Below are positions 42,442 to 50,606 of a DNA stretch of 64,000 nucleotides, piece after piece. A program made the position numbers and the translations under genes. Under the pieces are notes generated by a model. It searched no databases, was not told the origin of the DNA, and was given only the letters and a program-made list of their open reading frames with translations. How positions within the stretch are numbered: the stretch's first letter is position 1; the number at the start of each line of letters is the position of its first letter. Source of the DNA: Nostoc sp. NMS7. Lineage in GTDB: Bacteria; Cyanobacteriota; Cyanobacteriia; Cyanobacteriales; Nostocaceae. The stretch spans positions 52,492-116,491 of the forward strand of contig NZ_JABXKJ010000227.1 of the NCBI RefSeq assembly GCF_017115085.1. Reading direction: 5' to 3'.

Positions 42442-44106
42442 ATGTCTACATTTACCGTCACTAATACTGATAACAGTGGTGCAGGTTCACTACGGCAGCA
42501 AATTCTAAATGCCGATCTCGCTGGCGGAACAAATATCATCAATTTTGGTGGACTGTTTTCTGATGGGCTGGCTCATACCATCAATCTGACTGGTAGTGGT
42601 CTGAGTATCACAGATAACCTGACTATTGAAGGCACAAATGCCAGCTTACTAACAATTAAGGATGATAGTGCTGACCGTGTTTTTCACATTGGCAAAGGTG
42701 CAACATCTGCAATCAACGGGCTGACTATTACCAATACATATAATGGCTACAATGGCACACCAGGGGGTGGTGGTATTTACAATGAAGGTACTCTTACATT
42801 AAATAACAGCATCATTACTGGCAATACAGCATACTATAATGCAATAGACTTCTACGGAAACACCCTCAGTGCGGGTGGTGGTATTTACAACACTGGCAGC
42901 CTCACAGTCAACTACAGTACTATTAGTAACAACTCGGCTGGTGATATTTTATCCTCCAACAGTGATGGTGGTGGTATTTATAATACTGGCAGCCTCACAG
43001 TCTACTATAGCAACATCACTGGTAACATAGCAGGTCACTATGGTGGTGGTATCTATAGTGATCAGGACTTAAAAACTGGTATCAAGCCTAACTCGGTATC
43101 GGTGAATTATAGCACCATCAGTCACAATAGTTCGACAGAATCTGGGGGCTATGGGGGCGGTATCTATTTACATTATGGCATGCTCAGTCACAACACCGTC
43201 ACTAACAATTCCGCAGGTAGCAACGGCGGTGGTATCTATTTATATGATGGTCAGGTAAATTACAACACCGTCACTAACAATTCCGCAGGTGACTACGGCG
43301 GTGGTATCTATTTATATGATGGCCAGGTAAATTACAGCACCATCACTAACAATTCGGCGGGTGAGATCGGCGGCGGTATCTCATTAAGTCAAGGTACAGT
43401 AAATTACAGCAGTATCAGTGGCAATTCGTCCCAATCTGACGGCGGCGGCATTGTAGGCTCTGGTGGTTTTACAGTAAATTACAGCAGCATCACTGACAAC
43501 ACAGCATTGCAAGGCGGTGGCATCTACGTAACCGATAATGGTGGAATAGTAAGTCACAGTATAATCAGTGGTAACACGGCTAAAAATCTGGGTGGAGGGA
43601 TATTTTATAGCGGTTTAGTTTATAGTCTGGGTTATCCAAATGTTGATGATATAGTCGTGAGTGATAGCACCCTTAGTAACAATCAAGCACGCATTGGTGC
43701 TGCCGTTTACAATGATGGCACTTTAACATTAGCCAAAAGCACTATTAGTAACAATAAAGCACAGTCTGGCGGTGGCATTTACAATGATGGCGCTTTAATA
43801 TTAAGCAACAGCAACCTTAGTAACAATCAGGCACACTTTGGCGGTGGCATTTACAATGATGGCACCTTAACGGTAGGCAACAGCATTATTAGGGTGAATA
43901 AAGCTTTCGGCATCGAACTCAGTTCTGGTCAAGAAGAGTCTGGCGATGGTGCTGGCATTTACAATATTCTTGATGGTACTGCCAGACTAGACTACAGCAC
44001 CGTCGCTTGTAACTTTGACACACCCCTTGAAGATTCAACTAAGTTTATCAAGGTGGATAATCTTGTAGGTAAATTCATAAACATTGGCTCATTCGTGAGA
44101 GTTTAA
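42442..44106 (+). CDS. Right-handed beta-helix repeat protein (polymorphic repeat type)
   Basis: A 554-residue protein beginning MSTFTVTNTDNSGAGSLRQQ, the usual opening of large cyanobacterial surface or secreted repeat proteins. From about residue 105 it consists of parallel beta-helix turns, each of the type GGGIYNxGTLTLxNSxIxxNTA, about 15 to 18 in number. There is no signal peptide and no visible Ca-binding or membrane anchor at the C-terminus, which ends right after the repeats. Related proteins are often longer, so this may be a truncated form. Role in surface adhesion is an inference. The internal repeats are also visible as near-identical DNA at 43190-43350. Confidence 0.87.
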   Translation: MSTFTVTNTDNSGAGSLRQQILNADLAGGTNIINFGGLFSDGLAHTINLTGSGLSITDNLTIEGTNASLLTIKDDSADRVFHIGKGATSAINGLTITNTYNGYNGTPGGGGIYNEGTLTLNNSIITGNTAYYNAIDFYGNTLSAGGGIYNTGSLTVNYSTISNNSAGDILSSNSDGGGIYNTGSLTVYYSNITGNIAGHYGGGIYSDQDLKTGIKPNSVSVNYSTISHNSSTESGGYGGGIYLHYGMLSHNTVTNNSAGSNGGGIYLYDGQVNYNTVTNNSAGDYGGGIYLYDGQVNYSTITNNSAGEIGGGISLSQGTVNYSSISGNSSQSDGGGIVGSGGFTVNYSSITDNTALQGGGIYVTDNGGIVSHSIISGNTAKNLGGGIFYSGLVYSLGYPNVDDIVVSDSTLSNNQARIGAAVYNDGTLTLAKSTISNNKAQSGGGIYNDGALILSNSNLSNNQAHFGGGIYNDGTLTVGNSIIRVNKAFGIELSSGQEESGDGAGIYNILDGTARLDYSTVACNFDTPLEDSTKFIKVDNLVGKFINIGSFVRV

Positions 44107-44210
44107 AACGATATTCTGGTGAGGTATAACCCGCGTTATGTTTATGAAGCTTTCTTAGAGGATAAGAGGCGTAGGCGCAGCCCGCCGTAGGCATTGCCTG
44201 TGCCGATAAA

Positions 44211-44291
44211 TTACACTTGGTCATTTACCAAAAATTCATTTGTTTCTTTGTCAAAGACTGTATCAGATAGTTTATATTCTTTGATGATCAT
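44211..44291 (-). CDS. Possible 26-residue peptide downstream of the VOC gene
   Basis: An ATG 2 bp after the VOC stop opens MIIKEYKLSDTVFDKETNEF and ends with TAA after NDQV. It could be translated by coupling, or be the remnant of a longer gene. No family recognised. Confidence 0.25.
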   Translation of the reverse strand: MIIKEYKLSDTVFDKETNEFLVNDQV

Positions 44292-44293
44292 CT

Positions 44294-44686
44294 TTAAGTC
44301 GAATATTCATAAATCTCTAACGGCAAATTATCAGGGTCTTTAAAGAAAGTAAATTTCTTCCCTGTAATTTCATCAACTCTGATGTTTTCTATATCTAACC
44401 CTTTCGATTTTAAATAAAAAACAGTTTGCTCAACATCCTCAACTTTAAAAGCAATATGCCTTAAACCACAAGCTTCTGGTTTACTAGCCCGTTCTGGAGG
44501 ATTTGGGAAAGAGAATAATTCTATTTGGGTATTTTCTGCAACTTTTAAATCTAATTTATAAGAATTTCTTTCGGCGCGAAAAGTCTCTTGAATAATCGAA
44601 AAGCCTAAAACTTCTACATAAAAATTTTTTGAGCGATCGTAGTCAGAACAAATAATAGCTACATGATGAATACCAGTGGTTTTCAT
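44294..44686 (-). CDS. VOC-family (glyoxalase-like) protein
   Basis: A 130-residue single VOC domain. Metal ligand His in KTTGIHHVAIICSDYDRSKN, Glu in ENTQIELFSFPNPPE, second His in CGLRHIAFKVEDVEQTV and Glu in NLPLEIYEYS give the complete set of four. The pattern is closest to the YaeR/SMU1112c-like group, whose substrate is unknown, rather than glyoxalase I itself. Stands alone on the minus strand. Confidence 0.9.
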   Translation of the reverse strand: MKTTGIHHVAIICSDYDRSKNFYVEVLGFSIIQETFRAERNSYKLDLKVAENTQIELFSFPNPPERASKPEACGLRHIAFKVEDVEQTVFYLKSKGLDIENIRVDEITGKKFTFFKDPDNLPLEIYEYST

Positions 44687-45017
44687 GTGTACTTCTCAAG
44701 CTACCAACCATTTACCTTTAGCACTTTTACCATAATTTTACTAGTACACTGTGGCTGAAGTTTGCCTAAAGTTTGACTTGACAAATGACACGTTCGACAG
44801 GTCTTACCCTGAGCTTGCCGTTCGCGCAGCCTCTCGTAGAGAAGGGCTCACTGTCACACCTGCGCCGTACCACTTCGTGGAAGCAAGCTACGCGTAGCGC
44901 GGTGCCCTGAGCTTGCCGAAGTGCGGGCTACGCCTACGCGTTACTGTAAAATGCTAAAAGGCGCTGACTTAACATATAGCAAGATTCATCACTAATGATC
45001 AAGTTTGAGAGGTGGAA
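44687..45017. repeat. Intergenic mosaic of dispersed palindromic repeats
   Basis: A 331-bp spacer between two divergent genes. 44790-44940 is a chain of short units (ACCCTGAGCTTGCCGTTCGC, GCAGCCTCTCGTAGAGAAGG, GTACCACTTCGTGGAAGCAA, GCTACGCGTAGCGC, GGGCTACGCCTACGCG). The same chain is at 20520-20640 with small differences. No gene seen. Confidence 0.8.
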
Positions 45018-45446
45018 ATGACGCAAGATGCAATCTTCAGCCCCTTCTTTGCGACAGTGTTTCTAACACTCCTAGTCTGGGTGTATATGTACATCCGTCG
45101 TATCAGTTTCATCATAAGTAGAAAGATCAGCCCGAAAGACCTTGCTATACCTGGCACACTAGCGCAACTCTCGCCACCAAACGTATCCAATCCATCAGAT
45201 AACCTAAAAAATCTGTTCGAGATTCCGGTACTTTTCTATGCGCTTGTGCTATATCTTTTTATCACGAATCAGGTGGATTCGGTGTATGTGAATGCTGCAT
45301 GGGTCTTCGTTGTGTTTCGCGCATTACATAGCGCTGTCCATTGTACATTCAATCTCATCATGCTTCGGTTCTACCTCTACCTATTTGCCACGCTTGCGGT
45401 GTGGTTTATTGCGATCCGCGCAGCCATTATCCACTTCAGTGCGTAA
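45018..45446 (+). CDS. MAPEG-family membrane protein
   Basis: A 142-residue protein; I choose the ATG at 45018 (GAGAGG 6-10 nt upstream) over the GTG two codons earlier. Four hydrophobic segments (FFATVFLTLLVWVYMYIRRI, FEIPVLFYALVLYLFI, VYVNAAWVFVVFRALHSAVH, YLYLFATLAVWFIAIRAAII) fit the MAPEG fold. N-L-F-E-I-P and FRALHSAVH are family-like. MAPEG proteins include glutathione transferases and related membrane enzymes; the activity here is unknown. Confidence 0.83.
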   Translation: MTQDAIFSPFFATVFLTLLVWVYMYIRRISFIISRKISPKDLAIPGTLAQLSPPNVSNPSDNLKNLFEIPVLFYALVLYLFITNQVDSVYVNAAWVFVVFRALHSAVHCTFNLIMLRFYLYLFATLAVWFIAIRAAIIHFSA

Positions 45447-45713
45447 GTATGCTGATCTGAGAAACGCTAACCTGCAAAATGTTAAGTTATGAGGTTTTGT
45501 GGCAGTCATTACTTCACACCTTTCTTGCCCAATTGAGGCTAATCGACTGCTAATGTTGGTGTCGTTTAATACTAAAATTACTAAAGAGATAATCCCTTTC
45601 TACTTAGAAATGAAACTAAGTATTTCTATAGAGGCATTACAGAAATTTGACATTTGTATTACCCTTTTGGCAACGTTTATCAATGGAACTAAAATAAATT
45701 TTCAGTATCTTAA

Positions 45714-47267
45714 GTGAATGTTACCGAATTAATCAAGATTTCAATTATTCTCCTGCTCGTTGCCACTGGTGTAGCCCTGCTATCTCGTCGGTTACGCGTC
45801 CCTTATGTCACGGGTTTAGTGTTGGCTGGTCTGCCAATCACTGAGTTATTGTCTCGTCGCATTGGTTTAGACCCATCCCTGGTTTTGAATCTTTTCCTGC
45901 CAATTCTACTCTTTGAAGCTGGCATCAATACAGATGTCAGCCGCCTACGCAGCACGTTTAAACCAATTGCTCTCTTGGCTGGCCCTGGAGCTGTGCTTTC
46001 CACTGCTATTATTGCCGTTCTGTTGAAATTTTTGCTGGGGCTGACTTGGATACCTGCTTTATTTGTAGGGGTAATGCTGGCAAATACTGATACAGTTTCA
46101 ATAATTGCCCTATTTAAGGAAATACCAGTGCCCTCGCGGCTTTCTAGCATCGTTGAAGGAGAAACCCTATTCAACGATGGCGCTGCCTTAGTTGCATTCA
46201 ACCTGATTTTGCAAGTATATTCGACAGGTTCGCTGACGTTACTAGATGGAATTCAACAACTGCTATTGATAGCTCTAGGAGGCTGCCTCGTGGGGTTAGT
46301 CTTGGGTTACTTGAGCATACCTGTATTCGCCCGTTTAGATGATCCCCTTAGCAGTCTCTTACTGACGGTCGCAGTTGCATTAGCAACTTTTCAAGTTGGG
46401 GAATTTCTAGATGTATCAGGCGCTGTAGCTGTAGTTGTAGCTGGATTAATTTTTGGAAATCTTGGGCTGTCTCGCAATACTTCTGCTTCTAGTCGCATCA
46501 CCTTGTTGAGTTTCTGGGAATATGCCAGTTTTACTGTCAACACCTTTATTTTTCTGCTGATTGGTGCAGAAATAAACCCAGTCACGCTCTGGAGGACTTT
46601 ACCTGCTGTTCTTCTTACAGTTTTGGCGTATCAAGTCGGGCGAATTCTTACAGTCTATCCTCTGCTGGCAGTAGTTCGTTGGTTTGACCGCCCAATTCCG
46701 TTGCGCTGGCAACATTTACTTTTTTTAGGTAACATCAAGGGTTCACTCTCGATGGCTCTGGCTTTGAGTTTACCTACCACATTGCCAGGGCGAGAATTCC
46801 TGATTACTTTAGTCTTCGGCAGTGTGCTAGTGTCATTAGTCGGACAAGGTTTAAGCTTGCCTTGGTTGGTAAAACGCTTAAAATTATCTCAATTTTCAGA
46901 GACTCAGCAGCAGGTTGAAGAATTGCAAGCTCAACTGATGACAGGTAAAGCAGCACAGGATGAATTAGATAGCTTGTTGAAGTCAGGGGTATTACCAAGA
47001 GCTATCTATGAAGAAATGCGCTCAACTTATCAGGTACGAATAGCAGGAGCAGAAAAGGCGCTACGAGAATTTTATAATCGCCGTCCCGATGAGTTTGAAG
47101 CTAAAAGTGGTGGGCGCATTAAACTTGATGCTATTCGCCGTCGTTTACTGTTAGCCGAAAAAGGAGCGCTCAACGAAGCAATGCGTAAACGAATTCTCTC
47201 GGAAGATATTGCGCGAGGACGGATACAAATCATTGATGAAAAGTTGCTCCAACTTGATGATGATTAA
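45714..47267 (+). CDS. CPA1-type Na+(or K+)/H+ antiporter
   Basis: A 517-residue protein starting with GTG. About 12 membrane segments occupy residues 1-400. The ion-binding motifs are visible: ANTDTVSIIALFKEIPVPSR and EGETLFNDGAALVAFNLILQ with the conserved Asn-Asp pair of electroneutral antiporters, and FLGNIKGSLSMALALSLP near the end. The last 120 residues are a charged, helical cytoplasmic tail. It exchanges sodium (or potassium) for protons and supports pH and salt balance. No ribosome site is obvious, and the start could lie a few codons off. Confidence 0.92.
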   Translation: MNVTELIKISIILLLVATGVALLSRRLRVPYVTGLVLAGLPITELLSRRIGLDPSLVLNLFLPILLFEAGINTDVSRLRSTFKPIALLAGPGAVLSTAIIAVLLKFLLGLTWIPALFVGVMLANTDTVSIIALFKEIPVPSRLSSIVEGETLFNDGAALVAFNLILQVYSTGSLTLLDGIQQLLLIALGGCLVGLVLGYLSIPVFARLDDPLSSLLLTVAVALATFQVGEFLDVSGAVAVVVAGLIFGNLGLSRNTSASSRITLLSFWEYASFTVNTFIFLLIGAEINPVTLWRTLPAVLLTVLAYQVGRILTVYPLLAVVRWFDRPIPLRWQHLLFLGNIKGSLSMALALSLPTTLPGREFLITLVFGSVLVSLVGQGLSLPWLVKRLKLSQFSETQQQVEELQAQLMTGKAAQDELDSLLKSGVLPRAIYEEMRSTYQVRIAGAEKALREFYNRRPDEFEAKSGGRIKLDAIRRRLLLAEKGALNEAMRKRILSEDIARGRIQIIDEKLLQLDDD

Positions 47268-47308
47268 CAAGTTTAGTGGGTTTAAGTTGCTTGAGCTTCT
47301 ATAAGACT

Positions 47309-47559
47309 AGTATTTGATTTTTGAAATGCACGTAGTGGACCTTTTAGGCTAAAATACTGGATTAGACGTAGGTTGGGTGGAGCGGAGCGCAACCCAACTG
47401 AGTATCAGAATGTTGGGTTACGCAAAGCCTCCAACGCCACTTGCTACAACGCTCTTAACCCGCGCAACGCAGTGGCTCCCCAACCTACAATTTTTTTGCA
47501 ACATTTTAGCCTAGAGGGTCTACTAGAAGACTACCGAGATTTTTTCAGAAATCAAATAT
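47309..47559. mobile_element. Nested MITE-like elements
   Basis: Outer arms at 47309-47354 and 47503-47559 are imperfect inverted copies; ATTTTAGCCTA and ATCAAATA are shared. Between them a second element at about 47369-47488 starts GTAGGTTGGGTGG and ends CCCCAACCTAC, with inverted termini GTAGGTTGG/CCAACCTAC and internal GGAGCGGAGCGCAACCCAAC. Neither carries a gene. The 355-bp spacer 47268-47622 otherwise holds nothing. Confidence 0.75.
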
Positions 47560-47622
47560 GATTCCTATATTAAGCCGGGCAATTCATGAATTGCCACTAC
47601 TACGAATTATTTTAATAGCTGT

Positions 47623-48192
47623 TCAAGACCCTTGTTTCGGCAATGAACGTTTATTGTTTTGACTTTTAATCACCTTACCAGGACTGGTAAAAGAAATTCC
47701 TTGCTGAAAGTCAGTACCAATCATGATTGCCTCTACTATCGGTTCAGTTATTTCTGTTTGAGATACCCACTCTACAATAAAGTTTGCGCCTAAGCCACCA
47801 CTGGTATCATTCGTATTAATAAAAAAATCTGTGGAAGCTAGCGCATCAAGTTGAATAGGACGCTCTAAATACTGCTTAATTAACTTCCCAGCCGAGTCAT
47901 AGTAGCGCACAGAACTAATAATGATCGGATTAACCAAATCTGTGTTCCGAATACTGAGCGTAACCGCTAAATTAAAAATCTCCTGTCGATTGTAATGATA
48001 AATATGAGAATAGACAGGTACATAAATGGTTTGACCCATTGCTATCTTGAAGTTACTATCTAAAGTCACTATCTTGTTAGATGGGGTTGCCTGACTAGTA
48101 ACTGGTTGTGACTTTGGTGAATTTTGAATTGGTTTACAAGATGCAAGCAGAATAACTGCAATTACTAAATAAATATGTGGATACAGCTTCAT
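47623..48192 (-). CDS. DUF3124-family lipoprotein
   Basis: A 189-residue protein from the ATG at 48192. The signal peptide ends in a lipobox (LLASC, Cys at about 19), so it should be lipid-anchored. After a Ser/Pro/Thr-rich spacer the domain starts GQTIYVPVYSHIYHYNRQEI and contains NLAVTLSIRNTDLVNPIIIS, the DUF3124 pattern. Function unknown. It starts 5 bp after the stop of the TrkA-type gene, so the two form an operon, perhaps for ion homeostasis. Confidence 0.87.
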   Translation of the reverse strand: MKLYPHIYLVIAVILLASCKPIQNSPKSQPVTSQATPSNKIVTLDSNFKIAMGQTIYVPVYSHIYHYNRQEIFNLAVTLSIRNTDLVNPIIISSVRYYDSAGKLIKQYLERPIQLDALASTDFFINTNDTSGGLGANFIVEWVSQTEITEPIVEAIMIGTDFQQGISFTSPGKVIKSQNNKRSLPKQGS

Positions 48193-48197
48193 CAAAA

Positions 48198-48875
48198 CTA
48201 TTTACAACCTTCAATAAAATCAATAACTTGATGTAAAGACCCTGGTTTGGTCACAATCAGTAGAGTCGAACCCGGTTTTATGACTGTACTGCCATTAGGA
48301 ATCATTAAATCCTCGTGAGGGTGAGGTTGATAGCCGATAATCAGAGAACCACTGGGAAACCGAGAATCTTGAGCTATTTCGGCAACGCTACGATTGGCTA
48401 CATAGCAACTGTTGGGAATAGAAATTTTCAAAACCTCAATCTGTCCCTGCTCAAAATGCATGATTGATTCTACTTGCGGATACTCAATGGCATTCACCAT
48501 TGTAGAAACTGCGAGTTCAACGGTACTAATAATATGGTTGGCTCCTGCTATACGCAGTGGCTCGGCAAAATCGGGGTGGCGCATTCGACTCAGAGTATGG
48601 CTAACACCGTAGTGTTTAGCGAGAGTTACCATTGCTAAGTTGAGGGCATCACTTCTGAGGACAGCTGCTAGAGCGTTGGCTTTACGAATCCCAGCTTCTA
48701 ATAATACTTCTGTACTCACAGCACTGCCTTCAAAAGCCATCGCGCCGACTTGTTCACGGGCATATCGGCAAGCGGTAGGGTCAATATCAATGACGGCAAC
48801 CGTATGCCCTAGTTCTACCAATTTTTGAGCCAAAGTAAGCCCCACTAAGCCTGCTCCACCAATTAGCACGTACAT
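48198..48875 (-). CDS. TrkA-type NAD-binding K+ transport regulator
   Basis: A 225-residue protein. Residues 1-120 are a TrkA-N (RCK) domain with YVLIGGAGLVGLTLAQKL (GxGxxG type) and VAVIDIDPTACRYAREQVGA. Residues about 140-225 are a TrkA-C domain (VLKISIPNSCYVANRSVAEI, then STLLIVTKPGS). Such proteins gate potassium transporters or channels in response to nucleotides; the membrane partner is not in this operon. The next gene, a DUF3124 lipoprotein, starts 5 bp downstream. Confidence 0.9.
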   Translation of the reverse strand: MYVLIGGAGLVGLTLAQKLVELGHTVAVIDIDPTACRYAREQVGAMAFEGSAVSTEVLLEAGIRKANALAAVLRSDALNLAMVTLAKHYGVSHTLSRMRHPDFAEPLRIAGANHIISTVELAVSTMVNAIEYPQVESIMHFEQGQIEVLKISIPNSCYVANRSVAEIAQDSRFPSGSLIIGYQPHPHEDLMIPNGSTVIKPGSTLLIVTKPGSLHQVIDFIEGCK

Positions 48876-49043
48876 GGCTGCTCCTAATACTCAAAGACTT
48901 CTTATTTTACTTTAATTTAGGACTTACGCATTGACAATAAAGAGTAAATATGTATAACGTGAAAAGCCACATCTTCCGTAAGGGTTTAGCATTGCTAAAC
49001 CCCTACAATATGGTCTATTTACAATCAAAGGATAATTAATCAA

Positions 49044-49232
49044 AGCCGTAATCTTCGCCTTACCGTTCGTCGGGTGATTGAGTTATTAGCTACCTACCCT
49101 AATCGTGAAGAACTGCGCCAGGAGTTTCCCGAATTAGAAGATGAAGATATTCAGCAAGCCTTAATTTTTGCATCGTCTTACTTGAGCGATAGCATCATTG
49201 AACTACCTAACCGCTATGAAACTGTTGCTTGA
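49044..49232 (+). pseudogene. DUF433 antitoxin fragment
   Basis: The plus-strand frame reads LRLTVRRVIELLATYPNREE, then LRQEFPELEDEDIQQALIFA and ends with TGA at 49230. RxxVRxVxELLAxYPxxEELxxEFPELExEDIxxAL is the DUF433 core. The N-terminal strand with the usual GKPxIxGTR is missing and no start codon fits. Partner toxin absent. Confidence 0.62.
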
Positions 49233-49238
49233 TTAGGG

Positions 49239-49424
49239 GAATGTGGGTTACATCGCATCTTTGCAACTTGTCGACCAGAAAACATTGCCTCAGCAAGAGT
49301 TTTGCAAAAAATTGGAATGCAGCAGGAAGGATATTTGCCAGAACACCATTGGATTAAGGGAGAATGGCGAAACTCTTGGCTATATGCCATTCTTGAGCAT
49401 GAATCGAGAGGCATCAAAGGATGA
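49239..49424 (+). pseudogene. C-terminal fragment of a RimJ/RimL-like GNAT acetyltransferase
   Basis: In the same frame as the DUF433 fragment and 6 bp after its stop: GLHRIFATCRPENIASARVL, then QKIGMQQEGYLPEHHWIKGE and NSWLYAILEHE. This is the typical end of ribosomal-protein-type acetyltransferases. N-terminal domain and start are absent. Confidence 0.7.
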
Positions 49425-49461
49425 TTTTTTGAAAATATCATCAATAGATACCCGATAGACT

Positions 49462-49791
49462 TCAGTTGAAAAGACTAGGACTGTTACTGTAGCGTCTTTG
49501 AAAAAGAATTGCAGCCAAATTAGCCACCAAACAGGTAATTGCTAGCCACAGCAAGATATAAGTAGGAGCCATCACCACGCCAATCAGGAACCAAGTATAT
49601 ACGTGCAGTATCATTACAGAAGCGAAAAAGCTGGCAATTCCCGCAGATTGCCAGACTTGATGCGATGGGCGACGTAACGCTACCAGGCTGATCGTTAAAA
49701 TTGTCACAAGCAAATTCGCTGGTACCAGAAATGCACAAATACTTATGCAGTTGCCACGAGAGAAATCAGCTAAGGTGTTAAGATCGAGCAT
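49462..49791 (-). CDS. Small membrane protein of unknown function
   Basis: A 109-residue protein with an ATG start and three hydrophobic segments (ISICAFLVPANLLVTILTIS, GIASFFASVMILHVYTWFLI, YILLWLAITCLVANLAAILF). The segment RRPSHQVWQSAGIASFF forms the first loop. I do not recognise a characterised family. Stands between gene fragments and the fasciclin gene, all separate. Confidence 0.68.
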   Translation of the reverse strand: MLDLNTLADFSRGNCISICAFLVPANLLVTILTISLVALRRPSHQVWQSAGIASFFASVMILHVYTWFLIGVVMAPTYILLWLAITCLVANLAAILFQRRYSNSPSLFN

Positions 49792-49996
49792 TAATTTATT
49801 GGGATAGATGTTAGCTTTTTAATAATTTAATTTATTTTATTTTAAAATAACGAAATATAGATTAACATATGAGTGAGTAATCACTTTACAAATATAACAT
49901 AAATTAAACTAGTTGGCTGTGTTTTGATATTACCAATAGTTAGTTAATTCTAAAAATTTTGGATAACTAGGGTGGAAAACACCCACCCTAGCTGAA

Positions 49997-50398
49997 TTAA
50001 CCCGGTAAAATCACCGTATCGATAACGTGTATCACACCATTATCAGCTTCGATATCTGCTGCTAAAACTGTGGCATTTTTAACTTCAAAAGCATCAGAAG
50101 AATTAATTTTAATGGGTGAACCTTCCACAGAATTAAGCGTACCGAGTTCTGCTAAATCAGCTTTTAGCAGCTTTCCTGGAACGACATGATACTTTAAAAT
50201 CCGCGTTAGCTGGGGAATATTCTGTAACAGAGTTTGGATAGTTCCTGCTGGTAACTTGGCAAAAGCATCGTCATTTGGTGCAAAGACAGTGAACGGCCCA
50301 GGACTTTTTAATGTTTCTACTAAACCAGCAGCTTGTACAGCCGCGACCAGTGTTTTGAAAGACTCAGCTGTAACAGCAATATCAACAATATCAGCCAT
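49997..50398 (-). CDS. Fasciclin-domain protein
   Basis: A 133-residue protein that is a single FAS1 domain: SFKTLVAAVQAAGLVETLKS, the H1-like box GPFTVFAPNDDAFAKLP, the middle LKYHVVPGKLL and the H2-like box NGVIHVIDTVILPG. No signal peptide is present, unlike many secreted FAS1 proteins. FAS1 domains mediate weak cell-surface or matrix contacts; in cyanobacteria the role is unclear. A dispersed repeat pair lies upstream. Confidence 0.93.
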   Translation of the reverse strand: MADIVDIAVTAESFKTLVAAVQAAGLVETLKSPGPFTVFAPNDDAFAKLPAGTIQTLLQNIPQLTRILKYHVVPGKLLKADLAELGTLNSVEGSPIKINSSDAFEVKNATVLAADIEADNGVIHVIDTVILPG

Positions 50399-50488
50399 AT
50401 ATTTTACCTAAATGTCTGCAAAAGATTTTAAAGGATAATAAACCTATTTAATGAGTGGCAGAGGAGAATAATTAATAACCAATGCCCA

Positions 50489-50594
50489 ATACTTCTCTAC
50501 GAGAGGCTGCGCCAACGACTTCGCTCAGTACAAGTGCCCAATGCCCAATACTTCTTTACGAGAGGCTACGCCAACGACAACGCTCAGTACAAGT
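50489..50594. repeat. Two inverted copies of the dispersed 48-bp repeat
   Basis: Copies at 50489-50535 and 50547-50594 run ACTTCTCTACGAGAGGCTGC to GCTCAGTACAAGT, the reverse complement of the units at 7061-7160, separated by heptamers (AATGCCC). They fill the spacer between trmFO and the fasciclin gene. Confidence 0.9.
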
Positions 50595-50606
50595 GCCCCA
50601 TGCCCA

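Noticed and set aside
45499..45717. 72-codon frame just upstream of the antiporter
   Set aside because: No recognisable family, no ribosome site; the only support is its length, so it was not called.
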